Shown in pieces: positions 25,652-33,632 of a stretch of 64,000 nt of DNA (position 1 is its first letter; each line of letters starts with the position of its first letter). Where the stretch lies: positions 16,619-80,618 of the forward strand of contig JAFVEM010000072.1 of the NCBI GenBank assembly GCA_017476005.1, in the 5' to 3' direction. The notes below the pieces were generated by a model. The model saw only the letters and a list, made by a program, of their open reading frames with translations. It made no database searches and was not told where the DNA came from. The stretch is from Selenomonadaceae bacterium (lineage in GTDB: Bacteria; Bacillota; Negativicutes; Selenomonadales; Selenomonadaceae). The position numbers were made by a program, and so were the translations under genes.

Positions 25652-27244
25652 ATGGAGTTTAAACATATCAGAGACCTGATAAACCAAGGTCAAGCGGCCG
25701 AAGCCCTAGCGGAACTAAAAAAAATCAAGGCGCAAACTGAGTTAAATGACGCGACGGAAAATATGTGGGAGTTACACGAACTTTTTGGCGCCGCTTTTCA
25801 CGGACTGGGAGACGCCGAGGGAGTAGCCCAAGCCTATTGGGCGGCGGCGCAAGCCGATAAGTATTTGCGTACCCAGCGCGAGCATTACTCTTCATATCTC
25901 TTCGCCCTACATTATTTATCCGGCATCGCGGAAAAAGAACTCGCCCTCCAACACCTGGCTTACGGGAATTTATACGCTCCGGCGGTAGTCGAAAATTGGG
26001 GGGACAATACAGATACAAATTTAATGCAGGGTCAAGGGGCTGCTAGCCCCTTTAAGCAGCGAACCGACGCTTTAGCGTCGTGTGAGTCGCTTATGCAATC
26101 GCAGTGGGGTTTGGGGCAAAGCCCCAATATTTATGACTCCCCTTTGCGAGTGGGCTATCTCACTCCGGCTCTGCGCGATGATGCCGCCGCTAGGTTTTAT
26201 GAATGTTTGCTCACGGCCTGTGACCGGGAGAAATTTAAGGTTTATTGCTACTATCTGGCAGGAGGAGAGGATGAATTTGCTCGGCGTGTGGCGCAAAATG
26301 CCACTTGTCGGGATTTAAGCGACTTGTCCCTCGCCGATGCCGCCGCTCTTATTAAAAGAGACAGTCTTGATATTTTAGTTGATTTAGGCGGTCACGCCTC
26401 CGGCGGTTTGACCTTGATGATTATGAGCTATCGCCCGGCCAAAACGCAAATTTCCGGCATCGGTTGGTTTGACACCACGGGACTTGCGGCCATGGATTAC
26501 CTGTGGGGGGATGCTTACCTGCGCCCCTCCTCGCCGGAGTTTATCACGGAAAAACTTTTGGCACTCCCCCAAGCCTTTTGTTTTGTTCCCGACGGGCAAA
26601 CCAAAAAAGCCGCCGCGAGATTGGCGGCAAAAGCTGATGATAACAGTCCCGTGGTTTTTGGCTCCTTTAATAATTTCCTCAAGCTAAGCGACGAGATTTT
26701 GTCCCTGTGGCGCGAAATTTTACTAAAACTCCCCCAAGCTAGGTTGCTCTTAAAAGACACCAGTCCCATTCCGGCGCGTAAAAAAAGCCTCTTGACTAGG
26801 CTTAAAACAAAAGATTTTCCCTTGGACAGGGTGGAAATTCGGCTGGGGACAAGAGAATATTTAACGGAGCTATCAGCGGTTGATATTGTACTGGACACTT
26901 GGCCTTACCCCGGCGGCGCTATGACCTGTACGGCGCTGTCCTTGGGAATCCCCGTGGCGGCGCGTCTGGGGGAGCGCTACGGTTCTCGTTTCGCCGACAG
27001 CCTTTTCATGGCCGCCGGCAAAAGCGAGTGGCTGGCTAAGGATGCCGCCGATTACATAAATTTGGCGGTAAAACTCGGGTCAGAGCCGGAAAAATACCGC
27101 ACGCAACGCGGCAGACTGGCGGCGGACGTAGCCGCCTCACCCCTCTTTAATGTTGAGCGGTATATGCGAGGCGTGGAAACTGTTTACGAGCAGTTATCGT
27201 TAAGGGGGGAAGCCTCATGCCCATGCATAAACGCTCGCTCCTGA
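25652..27244 (+). CDS. SPINDLY-family O-GlcNAc-transferase-like protein with in-frame repeat insertion
   Basis: The product is about 530 residues from the ATG at 25652 (GAGAAGGGA upstream). An N-terminal helical, TPR-like part (1-115) is followed by the GT41 catalytic region: LRVGYLTPALR, ILVDLGGHASGG, PAKTQISGIGWFDTTGL, YLWGDAYL, FGSFNNFLKLS and LDTWPYPGGAMTC. This family transfers GlcNAc or related sugars to Ser/Thr, or glycosylates other targets. Residues about 126-160 are encoded by a palindromic repeat inserted between the two parts, and the frame stays open through it. The 3' end overlaps comEA by 28 bases. The target protein is not known. Confidence 0.85.
   Translation: MEFKHIRDLINQGQAAEALAELKKIKAQTELNDATENMWELHELFGAAFHGLGDAEGVAQAYWAAAQADKYLRTQREHYSSYLFALHYLSGIAEKELALQHLAYGNLYAPAVVENWGDNTDTNLMQGQGAASPFKQRTDALASCESLMQSQWGLGQSPNIYDSPLRVGYLTPALRDDAAARFYECLLTACDREKFKVYCYYLAGGEDEFARRVAQNATCRDLSDLSLADAAALIKRDSLDILVDLGGHASGGLTLMIMSYRPAKTQISGIGWFDTTGLAAMDYLWGDAYLRPSSPEFITEKLLALPQAFCFVPDGQTKKAAARLAAKADDNSPVVFGSFNNFLKLSDEILSLWREILLKLPQARLLLKDTSPIPARKKSLLTRLKTKDFPLDRVEIRLGTREYLTELSAVDIVLDTWPYPGGAMTCTALSLGIPVAARLGERYGSRFADSLFMAAGKSEWLAKDAADYINLAVKLGSEPEKYRTQRGRLAADVAASPLFNVERYMRGVETVYEQLSLRGEASCPCINARS
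26021..26134. repeat. Palindromic repeat inside a coding sequence (copy 8, modules A and B)
   Basis: Halves of module A flank module B. AAGGGGCTGCTAGCCCCTT lies at the left and GGGGTTTGGGGCAAAGCCCC at the right. Between them, 26052-26105 carries GACGCTTTAGCGTC with the outer parts AAGCAG and AGTCGCTTATG. It is read in frame as protein. Confidence 0.8.
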
Positions 27245-27786
27245 TATTTTTAGCGCTGGTGACGCTGGGGACAGTCGGCACCCTGTACGGGTATTACAAT
27301 GCGGATAGCGCCCTGCCGGTGAACAATGGCGAACGGGTGGAAGAAGCGCGCCCTTCGGAAAAAATAACCGTCTATGTCACCGGCGCGGTGAATCAGCCGG
27401 GGCTGGCCACGCTGGAGGCCAACTCGCGCGTAGCCGATGCCGTGAATTTATGCGGCGGCGTAACTCCGCTGGCTGATGCCGACAATATCAACATGGCGCA
27501 AATTCTGAAAGACGGCCAACAGCTAAAAGTGCCGGAAAAGAGCCTCGATAGCCCTGTCCCGGATAGCCCAGCCACCCCCACTAACGGCGCCGCCTCTAAG
27601 GTGAGTATTAACACCGCCGACGCGAAAACCCTGGAAACTCTCCCCGGCATCGGCCCGGCCATGGCCAAACGCATTATGGATTTTCGCGCCGAGGAAGGCG
27701 CTTTCACCGCCTTAGAGGATCTCAAAAAAATACGGGGCATCGGCGAGGCCAAATTCGCCAAACTAAAGGATTTGATTACGCTGTAA
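27217..27786 (+). CDS. comEA: ComEA-family DNA-binding competence protein
   Basis: The 189-residue protein has an N-terminal membrane anchor (residues 5-24), then an SLBB domain (ITVYVTGAVNQPGLATLEAN ... LKVPE). The C-terminal helix-hairpin-helix pair has INTADAKTLETLPGIGPAMAKRI and LEDLKKIRGIGEAKFAKLKD. It should bind double-stranded DNA outside the cytoplasmic membrane during uptake. No comEC is seen downstream, which is unusual because the two genes are often adjacent. It overlaps the upstream gene by 28 bases and has AAGGGGGGA upstream. Confidence 0.93.
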   Translation: MPMHKRSLLIFLALVTLGTVGTLYGYYNADSALPVNNGERVEEARPSEKITVYVTGAVNQPGLATLEANSRVADAVNLCGGVTPLADADNINMAQILKDGQQLKVPEKSLDSPVPDSPATPTNGAASKVSINTADAKTLETLPGIGPAMAKRIMDFRAEEGAFTALEDLKKIRGIGEAKFAKLKDLITL

Positions 27787-27796
27787 AAGCCGTATA

Positions 27797-28489
27797 TTAC
27801 GATTCCAGCAACCGGTAAAGCTCCTTATCCGCAAATGATTTTATGGTGCATACATTTTCACGCGGCTCGTAGGGACGGTCTGCCACGAACCATACCGGCG
27901 TTATGCCTACCCCTGCGGCCCCTTGTATGTCCCGTTCGTAACTGTCGCCTATGTATAGCGTTTCGTGGCTTTTGGTTTTCAGCTTGTCGAGGCTACCGTG
28001 GAACATGGCGGCGTGAGGTTTTTCCACTCCCATTTCCTCGCTGGTGACGATGGCGTCAACGTAGGGAGAAAGTCCCAATTTGGCCAGCTTGCGGTATTGT
28101 ATATGGGCTGTCATGTCGGTGCAAATGCCGATGCGACAGCCCTTTTCTTTGGCCTGTTTGATAAAATCCAAGGCGCCGGGGTACAGCTCCATAATGTCAA
28201 GAATGGTTCCCCAGTAAATCTCATAAAGCTCCGGCGCCAAGGTGACAAGCTCTCCCCCCAGTTTTTCCACCGTACCCTGAGCATAGAGCATCCGATTGTG
28301 GCAGCTGGCGCTGGCTCCCATTCTGGCCTTTACCGCCTGATTGGCCTCGTCATAGACGCGCAAAAATTCCTCCGGACTTACCCGAAACATTTCACTGCCG
28401 CGCTGAGCCAATTTTTCTCGGGCAATCTTATTGCCAGCGTTATAGTCGTACAAAGTGTTGTCCAAATCAAAAATAATGCCTTTGATCAT
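27797..28489 (-). CDS. HAD-superfamily hydrolase
   Basis: The product is 230 residues from the ATG at 28489, with AAAGGCGG 7 bases upstream. HAD motifs are IIFDLDNTLYDY (nucleophile Asp), ICTDMTAHIQYRK, GVEKPHAAMF and YIGDSYERDIQGA. The cap is helical, as in subclass I phosphatases (pyrimidine nucleotidase/haloacid dehalogenase type). The substrate cannot be told. It follows proB on the same strand. Confidence 0.9.
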   Translation of the reverse strand: MIKGIIFDLDNTLYDYNAGNKIAREKLAQRGSEMFRVSPEEFLRVYDEANQAVKARMGASASCHNRMLYAQGTVEKLGGELVTLAPELYEIYWGTILDIMELYPGALDFIKQAKEKGCRIGICTDMTAHIQYRKLAKLGLSPYVDAIVTSEEMGVEKPHAAMFHGSLDKLKTKSHETLYIGDSYERDIQGAAGVGITPVWFVADRPYEPRENVCTIKSFADKELYRLLES

Positions 28490-28509
28490 GGGAAAACCGC
28501 CTTTCATTT

Positions 28510-29637
28510 TCAAACCATCAACACCAAATTATCCCGGTGAATGACCTCGTCGCGAATATTCCCTGTCACCAGCTCGGGAAATTCGGCAGTTTTTTTGCCG
28601 ATAAGCCGCTTGAGAGTATCGGCGTCGTAATGAACAATGCCTCTGGCTATTTCTCGCTCCTCGGGATCTAAGACTCGCACAGTGCTACCGGCGGTAAATT
28701 CTCCCTCCAGCGACGTTATCCCGGCCGCCAGTAAACTGGCGCCACGTTTTAGCATGGCCTCGGCGCAACCGGCATCCACTTTTATGTCGCCGCTTAGTCC
28801 CTTGCCGAAGGCCAGCCAGCTCTTTCTCACCTTCAAATGGGCTTCTTTAGCCGGGAAAATCGTGCCGATATTTTCTCCGGCCAAGAGGTCATGCAACACA
28901 CGCTCCCTATGACCGGGAGCAATCACCATGGTGACACCGGCATTCATGGCTATCTTTGCCGCCGCGATCTTCGTCCCCATGCCGCCGGTACCCAGTTTAC
29001 TCCCGGCTCCCCCGGCTATTTTTTCTATCTCCGGCGTTATTTCTCTGACCTCCGCCATAAGTTCAGCGTTCGGGGCTGTCTGCGGATTGGCGCTGTAAAG
29101 CCCGTCGATGTCCGAGAGAATTATCAGCCCGTCCGCATCCACTAAAGTGGCCACCATGGCAGACAGGGTGTCGTTATCGCCGATTTTTATTTCATCTACC
29201 GATACCGCGTCGTTTTCGTTGATAATAGGGATGACCCCCATGTCTAAGAGCGCCAGCAAGGCGTTCCGGGAATGAATATATTGGTGATGGCGCCTAGAAT
29301 TTTCTTGGGTGAGTAGCACCTGAGCGATGGTTTTGCCGTAACCTGAAAAAATTTTTTCGTAGAGATGCATGAGCATTCCTTGCCCGATGGCGGCTACCGC
29401 TTGTTTCTTCGGTATCTCCGCCGGTTTTTCCCGAAGGCCGATTTTTTCCAGCCCCACGGCAATAGCCGCCGAAGTCACCAGCACCACTTCCAAGCCGCGA
29501 TTGGATAAGTCCGCCAGTTCTCGCGCCAAGTGCTCCATGCGTTCAAGGTTGACCCTGCCCGTAGGGTAAGTGAGGGTGCTGGTACCCACTTTCACCACCA
29601 AGCGCTTTGTTTCTCGCAATCTGTCTCTGGCTGTCAT
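28510..29637 (-). CDS. proB: Glutamate 5-kinase
   Basis: The 375-residue enzyme phosphorylates glutamate in the first step of proline synthesis. It has the amino-acid-kinase start VVKVGTSTLTYPTGRV, INENDAVSVDEIKIGDND, GGAGSKLGTGGMGTK and a C-terminal PUA domain. Start ATG at 29637; the frame upstream runs into a palindromic repeat and is not coding. No proA gene is adjacent. It lies downstream of obg, with a repeat in the spacer. Confidence 0.96.
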   Translation of the reverse strand: MTARDRLRETKRLVVKVGTSTLTYPTGRVNLERMEHLARELADLSNRGLEVVLVTSAAIAVGLEKIGLREKPAEIPKKQAVAAIGQGMLMHLYEKIFSGYGKTIAQVLLTQENSRRHHQYIHSRNALLALLDMGVIPIINENDAVSVDEIKIGDNDTLSAMVATLVDADGLIILSDIDGLYSANPQTAPNAELMAEVREITPEIEKIAGGAGSKLGTGGMGTKIAAAKIAMNAGVTMVIAPGHRERVLHDLLAGENIGTIFPAKEAHLKVRKSWLAFGKGLSGDIKVDAGCAEAMLKRGASLLAAGITSLEGEFTAGSTVRVLDPEEREIARGIVHYDADTLKRLIGKKTAEFPELVTGNIRDEVIHRDNLVLMV

Positions 29638-29654
29638 TTTCTTTGCCTTTCCCA

Positions 29655-29716
29655 ATTTTTTGGGGCGCTGCCCCAAACCCTGCAAGGGGAAATAATTTCC
29701 CCTTGACCCCTTAATA
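29655..29716. repeat. Palindromic repeat, module A copy 9
   Basis: TTGGGGCGCTGCCCCAA is followed by CAAGGGGAAATAATTTCCCCTTG. It lies between obg and proB. The second hairpin is nearly identical to the one at 23661-23721. Confidence 0.75.
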
Positions 29717-29726
29717 GAAATTATTT

Positions 29727-31010
29727 CTACTCGCTGTATTCGAACTCCATTGTGCCGATGTGGACTGTTTGCCCCGGTTTGATGCCCTTGGCTTTCAGCT
29801 TTTCGTCTAAGCCCTTGAGCCGCCATATATACTGAAAACGCCTTACCCCTTCATCGTTGTCAAAATTCGTCATGGCCACCAGCTTTTCTAAATTTTTGCC
29901 CTTGACCACAAAATCCCCGGTCATATCCCGGGACACCGTGATAACATCTGCCTCTTCCTGCGTGGCATCATAAACCTTGGCGGCATCTAAAACCTCCTCA
30001 GGCTCTTCTTTCAGCTCATCCAGTGTGGCGGCAATATGACTTATAAGTTCCGGCACACCCTGCCGTGTTACCGCCGAAATGGGAAAGAAAGCCAGTTGCT
30101 CCCTGTCTGCCAGCTCCTTTAGGCGCGGCAAATTGGCGGCGGCGGTGGGGAGATCTAGCTTATTGGCCACCAAAATTTCCCGGCGGCGCGCCAATTTTTC
30201 GCTGTATTTGCTAAGTTCCCGGCGAATTTTGTGATAATCCTCCACCGGGTCGCGGCCTTCCAGCCCCGAAGCATCCACCAAATGCAAAATCAGTTTCGTG
30301 CGCTCCACATGGCGCAAAAAATCGTGTCCCAGTCCTACCCCCTCGGCGGCGCCTTCAATCAGCCCGGGAATATCCGCCATGACGAAACTCTTTTCGTAAT
30401 CGGTTTGCACTACCCCCAACACAGGCGTTAAAGTGGTGAAATGATAATCGGCAATCTCCGGCTTCGCCGCCGAAACGGCCGCGATTAGGCTTGATTTGCC
30501 CACGCTGGGATAACCCACCAGCCCCACGTCGGCCAAAAGTTTCAGCTCCAGTATCAGCTGCCGACTTTCTCCCGGTTCGCCAAATTCGGCAAAAGTGGGG
30601 GCGCGGTTAGCGGAGTTGGCAAATTTAGCATTGCCGCGGCCGCCGCGTCCTCCCTTGGCGATAACGGCGCTGTCTCCTTCTCGCACCAAATCGGCCAGCA
30701 TCTCCCCCGTGTCCTCGTCATAGACCACGGTACCTGGCGGCACCTTCACCACGCAAGGAGGGGCGTTATGGCCGTACTGATTTTTTATATCTCCGTTCTC
30801 GCCGTTTTTGCCCGTGAATTTTCGATGATAACGAAAATAAAGCAGGGTATTAAGCCCCTTATCCACCTGAAAAACTATATCGGCGCCTCGTCCCCCGTCT
30901 CCGCCGGCGGGACCTCCCTTGGGAACGAATTTTTCCCGACGAAAGGCGGATTTCCCGTTGCCGCCGTCTCCGGCCTTCACCGTTATTTTGGTGCGGTCAA
31001 TAAACTGCAT
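29727..31010 (-). CDS. obg: GTPase Obg/CgtA
   Basis: The 427-residue protein has the glycine-rich Obg fold (GGNGKSAFRREKFVPKGGP, GGRGGRGN), a G domain with GYPSVGKSSLIAAVS and NKLDLP, and the C-terminal OCT domain (TGDFVVKGKNLEKLV). It is an essential GTPase acting in ribosome assembly and stress. Start ATG at 31010 with GAGGTGA upstream. It follows rplU-prp-rpmA, separated by a terminator hairpin. Confidence 0.97.
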   Translation of the reverse strand: MQFIDRTKITVKAGDGGNGKSAFRREKFVPKGGPAGGDGGRGADIVFQVDKGLNTLLYFRYHRKFTGKNGENGDIKNQYGHNAPPCVVKVPPGTVVYDEDTGEMLADLVREGDSAVIAKGGRGGRGNAKFANSANRAPTFAEFGEPGESRQLILELKLLADVGLVGYPSVGKSSLIAAVSAAKPEIADYHFTTLTPVLGVVQTDYEKSFVMADIPGLIEGAAEGVGLGHDFLRHVERTKLILHLVDASGLEGRDPVEDYHKIRRELSKYSEKLARRREILVANKLDLPTAAANLPRLKELADREQLAFFPISAVTRQGVPELISHIAATLDELKEEPEEVLDAAKVYDATQEEADVITVSRDMTGDFVVKGKNLEKLVAMTNFDNDEGVRRFQYIWRLKGLDEKLKAKGIKPGQTVHIGTMEFEYSE

Positions 31011-31027
31011 GGACTCACCTCCGGCTA

Positions 31028-31064
31028 CAAAAAAAGTCGTCATTGCCAAGTGGCAACAACGACT
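31028..31064 (-). terminator. Terminator between rpmA and obg
   Basis: On the minus strand AGTCGTTGTTGCCA pairs with TGGCAATGACGACT and is followed by TTTTTTT. It sits 11 bases after the rpmA stop, so obg depends on read-through or its own promoter. Confidence 0.88.
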
Positions 31065-31074
31065 CTTTATTCAA

Positions 31075-31371
31075 TTACACCGCAGCCAGTTCATCAGCGG
31101 TATATACGCTGACCTGGCGCTGATACCGACCTTTGCGCTCAAAAGCCACCTTGCCGGCTACCTTGGCGAAAAGAGTATCGTCTCTCCCGATGCCTACGTT
31201 ATGACCGGGATGAAAATGGGTGCCGCGTTGGCGCACCAAAATACTGCCGGCCGTCACCTTAGTACCGGCCTGTTCCTTTACCCCCAAACGCTTGGACTCG
31301 CTGTCCCGGCCGTTACGGGTGGAGCTAACCCCCTTCTTGTGGGCAAAAAGTTGCAAATCAAAGGCAAACAT
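31075..31371 (-). CDS. rpmA: Ribosomal protein L27 with cleavable N-terminal extension
   Basis: The 98-residue protein has [32 protein letters not shown] and [13 protein letters not shown], the L27 core. It starts with the extension MFAFDLQLF before AHKKG, which in Firmicutes is cut after the Phe by the protease Prp, encoded by the preceding gene. I chose ATG at 31371, with AGGTGGTGA 5 bases upstream. Confidence 0.97.
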   Translation of the reverse strand: MFAFDLQLFAHKKGVSSTRNGRDSESKRLGVKEQAGTKVTAGSILVRQRGTHFHPGHNVGIGRDDTLFAKVAGKVAFERKGRYQRQVSVYTADELAAV

Positions 31372-31391
31372 GATATTCACCACCTAATAAA

Positions 31392-31715
31392 CTAGTCTTC
31401 GTTCGCTATGTGGATTTTCAGCGCCGCCGAAGCTACCTCCGTCACCTTTTTTAGTCCGATAAGCATGGTCTCTAAAATGGCCTCGGTAGAGTCATCCGGC
31501 GCATCCTTTAGTCTCATTTTGAGTTTTCCGCTCGCTACGGAATAATCCAAATCGCGATGCAGGTACTCGCCCAACCCCAAAAGAGCCGTCTCGGTCAAGG
31601 CCGACACCGCCGCGCACACTATGTCCTCGCCGCGCTTTGCCGTGCCGCTGTGACCGCTGACCGTAAAGCCTGTGATACGTTTTTTGTCGTCCCGGTAAAT
31701 CGTCGCCTTAATCAA
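31392..31715 (-). CDS. prp: Ribosomal-processing cysteine protease Prp
   Basis: The 107-residue protein of the YsxB family has the catalytic His in TVSGHSGTAKRG and the catalytic Cys in EDIVCAAVSALTE. It removes the N-terminal extension of L27. It is encoded between rplU and rpmA, the standard Firmicutes order. The start is TTG at 31715 with GAGG 9 bases upstream. Confidence 0.95.
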   Translation of the reverse strand: MIKATIYRDDKKRITGFTVSGHSGTAKRGEDIVCAAVSALTETALLGLGEYLHRDLDYSVASGKLKMRLKDAPDDSTEAILETMLIGLKKVTEVASAALKIHIANED

Positions 31716-31719
31716 GGAG

Positions 31720-32031
31720 TCAGGCCTCGATTTTTTCGATCAGCACTTTGGTGTAAGGCTGACGATGACCTTGACGGCGGCGATAATTGGACTTGGCCTT
31801 GTACTTGAAGATGCGAATCTTCTTGCCCTTGCCCTGAACCTCCACCTTGCCGGTGACTTTTACGCCGTCCAAGTAGGGCTTTCCCACTCTGACGTCGGCA
31901 TCGCTTACCACCGTCAATACCTTGTCAAAAGTAACGGACTCGCCTTCCTCCACGGCCAACTTTTCCACCAAAACCGTATCGCCTTCGGCCACCTTGTACT
32001 GTTTGCCGCCGGTAGCAATAATTGCGTACAT
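31720..32031 (-). CDS. rplU: Ribosomal protein L21
   Basis: The 103-residue L21 starts [18 protein letters not shown] and ends with [22 protein letters not shown] (given here in part), the usual L21 RNA-binding tail. GGGAGGTG precedes the ATG. First gene of the rplU-prp-rpmA unit; it has a good promoter and a leader of about 87 bases. Confidence 0.97.
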   Translation of the reverse strand: MYAIIATGGKQYKVAEGDTVLVEKLAVEEGESVTFDKVLTVVSDADVRVGKPYLDGVKVTGKVEVQGKGKKIRIFKYKAKSNYRRRQGHRQPYTKVLIEKIEA

Positions 32032-32118
32032 AAAAAAACACCTCCCTATGGGTTACTCGCCGATTACGGTAGCTTAGGGCATAGCCCCCAAACTTTCCAG
32101 ACCTCATCGAGCGGTTGC
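32032..32118 (-). promoter_or_regulatory. Leader of rplU (possible L21 autoregulatory leader)
   Basis: Between the likely transcription start (about 32118) and the gene lies a leader of about 87 bases containing short complementary segments (GGGC/GCCC, CCGTAATCGG). Rfam has an L21 leader family in Firmicutes, but I cannot confirm a match by eye. CTTAGGGC (32117-32124) and GCCCTAAG (32073-32080) are complementary, but the first lies at the start point itself. Confidence 0.35.
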
Positions 32119-32124
32119 CCTAAG

Positions 32125-32154
32125 ATACTAGCATAGGGAAGGCGAGACTGTCAA
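32125..32154 (-). promoter_or_regulatory. rplU: Promoter of rplU-prp-rpmA
   Basis: On the minus strand TTGACA, an 18-base spacer and TAGTAT form a strong housekeeping promoter. Confidence 0.85.
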
Positions 32155-32206
32155 GGAAAAATAACAAGCCCCCAGGGTTTTGTCTCACAATATCCAGCAT
32201 TATATT

Positions 32207-32277
32207 GGCTTATGTGCGTCTTTTTTAGGAAGGCATAGGCAGACCTCTGGTCTGACGAACAGAAATCACATAAGGCC
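32207..32277. other. Possible structured element upstream of rplU
   Basis: GGCTTATGTG and CACATAAGGCC close a stem around about 50 bases with an inner hairpin (CAGACC-TCT-GGTCTG). The 206-base stretch 32128-32333 between the rplU promoter and DUF445 gene shows no coding frame. It could be a small RNA, a terminator region or a regulatory site. Confidence 0.3.
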
Positions 32278-32333
32278 GGAAGCTGTGGAGAAAGCCGCCA
32301 AACATGTTTAAGAATGGCTAGCCTCCTACTCGA

Positions 32334-33632
32334 TCATAATTTCATAAGAGTTATGCCCAGAAACAATAGCAGTCCCACGCCGGAGCCTACAATGGAGCCG
32401 TTCATGCGTATCCACAAAAGGTCTGGCTCCACCTTGTCATAAACCAGCCGGTTTAATTCCTCGTCGGTCAAACGTTGCAAGACGTTTTTAACGATTACGC
32501 CGATTAAAGATTGAGCATGGAGGGCGCTTCTGGCCACTAAATCATAGAGAAAACGCTCCACGCTTTTTTTGAGTTCTGCGTCGCTATCTACCAGCGCCAG
32601 ACAACGCTGATATTCATCCGCGAGAATTTCCCACAAGCTGGCTCTAAGTTTCGTCAGCTCGACAGTGTCGCTATGACCGTCGGCTTTTGGAGTAAATTCT
32701 TGCCGAAGATAATCAATGGCTTGCCCCACTCCTTTATCAAGGGGGAGTTCGTCAATCAGCTCCTGCTTAAGCTCCTCCCACAGCCGCGCCATTTCCTCTC
32801 GGTCATTAAGCGCCTTGGCCTGCTCATGCAATACCGCCATGAGTTCTTGTTGCAAGGGGGAATTTTCCGTGGCCACCTCATCCAACAGTTTTATGGCTTG
32901 CTCTTGCATGGCAGCGGCGGCATCTTCGATATTTACCAAGTCCATGGCCTCCGCCAAGCCCACCATAAATAGGCTCCAAGGCCCTTGTACTTTTTCCTGT
33001 TCGTAGTCGGTGAGTACCCTCACGATGGCTTGCTTGGTTTCCGGGGCGGCGGCGTGGGCGCGCAGGTGCCTAGCTATATGGGCGAGAGCCTCCCGGTCGC
33101 GTCCCTTAGCACTGAGCCACTGGCCGCATTTACTTATTAGTTCTTTGGCTGGCAATTGTTCCAAGGAGCGGCGCAAGCGTTCCGTGAGCAGTTTCTTTTG
33201 GGTTTCCTCATTTTGCGCCAAGAGGAAATCGCGCAGAAAATGCATTAGCCTATGGAGCATCTGCTCTTGGGTGGAGGCTTCTCGGAGCCACGTCATTAAC
33301 ATGGGCAAAACATGAAGTTTTTCTAGGTGCAGAATGATTTTGCGCCTAGAGAAAAACTCCTTCTGCACCATGGTAACGGAGGCTTTAATAAAAGCATCTC
33401 GCCGCCTAGGGAGAATGGCCGTATGATAAGAAATGCCCCACGGTTTTCTAAACAAGGCCGTAACGGCAAACCAGTCGGCGATGCCGCCTACTAAAGCCGC
33501 TTCGGCGCAAAACTGAAAGCCTTCGGCGAGTAAACTATGGGGGTAGGCAAGGCGCAAGGCCAAGGAGAAAAAGAACACTGCGCCGGCGGCCAACAAAGTC
33601 TTGTCCGCCTTATTCCAATGGCGCCATATCAT
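32334..33632 (-). CDS. DUF445 family membrane protein (second of pair)
   Basis: The product is about 432 residues, with hydrophobic segments near the N-terminus (LLAAGAVFFFSLALRLAY) and at the very end (VGLLLFLGITLM). Between them is a long charged, helical region. The motifs GGIADWFAVTALFRKPWGI and ILPRRRDAFIKAS define DUF445 (YheB/YjiN-like). Function unknown. The ATG at 33632 overlaps the stop of the upstream DUF445 gene. Confidence 0.88.
   Translation of the reverse strand: MIWRHWNKADKTLLAAGAVFFFSLALRLAYPHSLLAEGFQFCAEAALVGGIADWFAVTALFRKPWGISYHTAILPRRRDAFIKASVTMVQKEFFSRRKIILHLEKLHVLPMLMTWLREASTQEQMLHRLMHFLRDFLLAQNEETQKKLLTERLRRSLEQLPAKELISKCGQWLSAKGRDREALAHIARHLRAHAAAPETKQAIVRVLTDYEQEKVQGPWSLFMVGLAEAMDLVNIEDAAAAMQEQAIKLLDEVATENSPLQQELMAVLHEQAKALNDREEMARLWEELKQELIDELPLDKGVGQAIDYLRQEFTPKADGHSDTVELTKLRASLWEILADEYQRCLALVDSDAELKKSVERFLYDLVARSALHAQSLIGVIVKNVLQRLTDEELNRLVYDKVEPDLLWIRMNGSIVGSGVGLLLFLGITLMKL

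Noticed and set aside
29638..29826. Upstream extension of proB to 29826
   Set aside because: The extension is translation of a palindromic repeat and obg's end. The family start is the ATG at 29637.
32073..32124. CTTAGGGC/GCCCTAAG as an rplU leader stem
   Set aside because: The upstream arm lies at or before the predicted transcription start, so the stem may not form in the main transcript.
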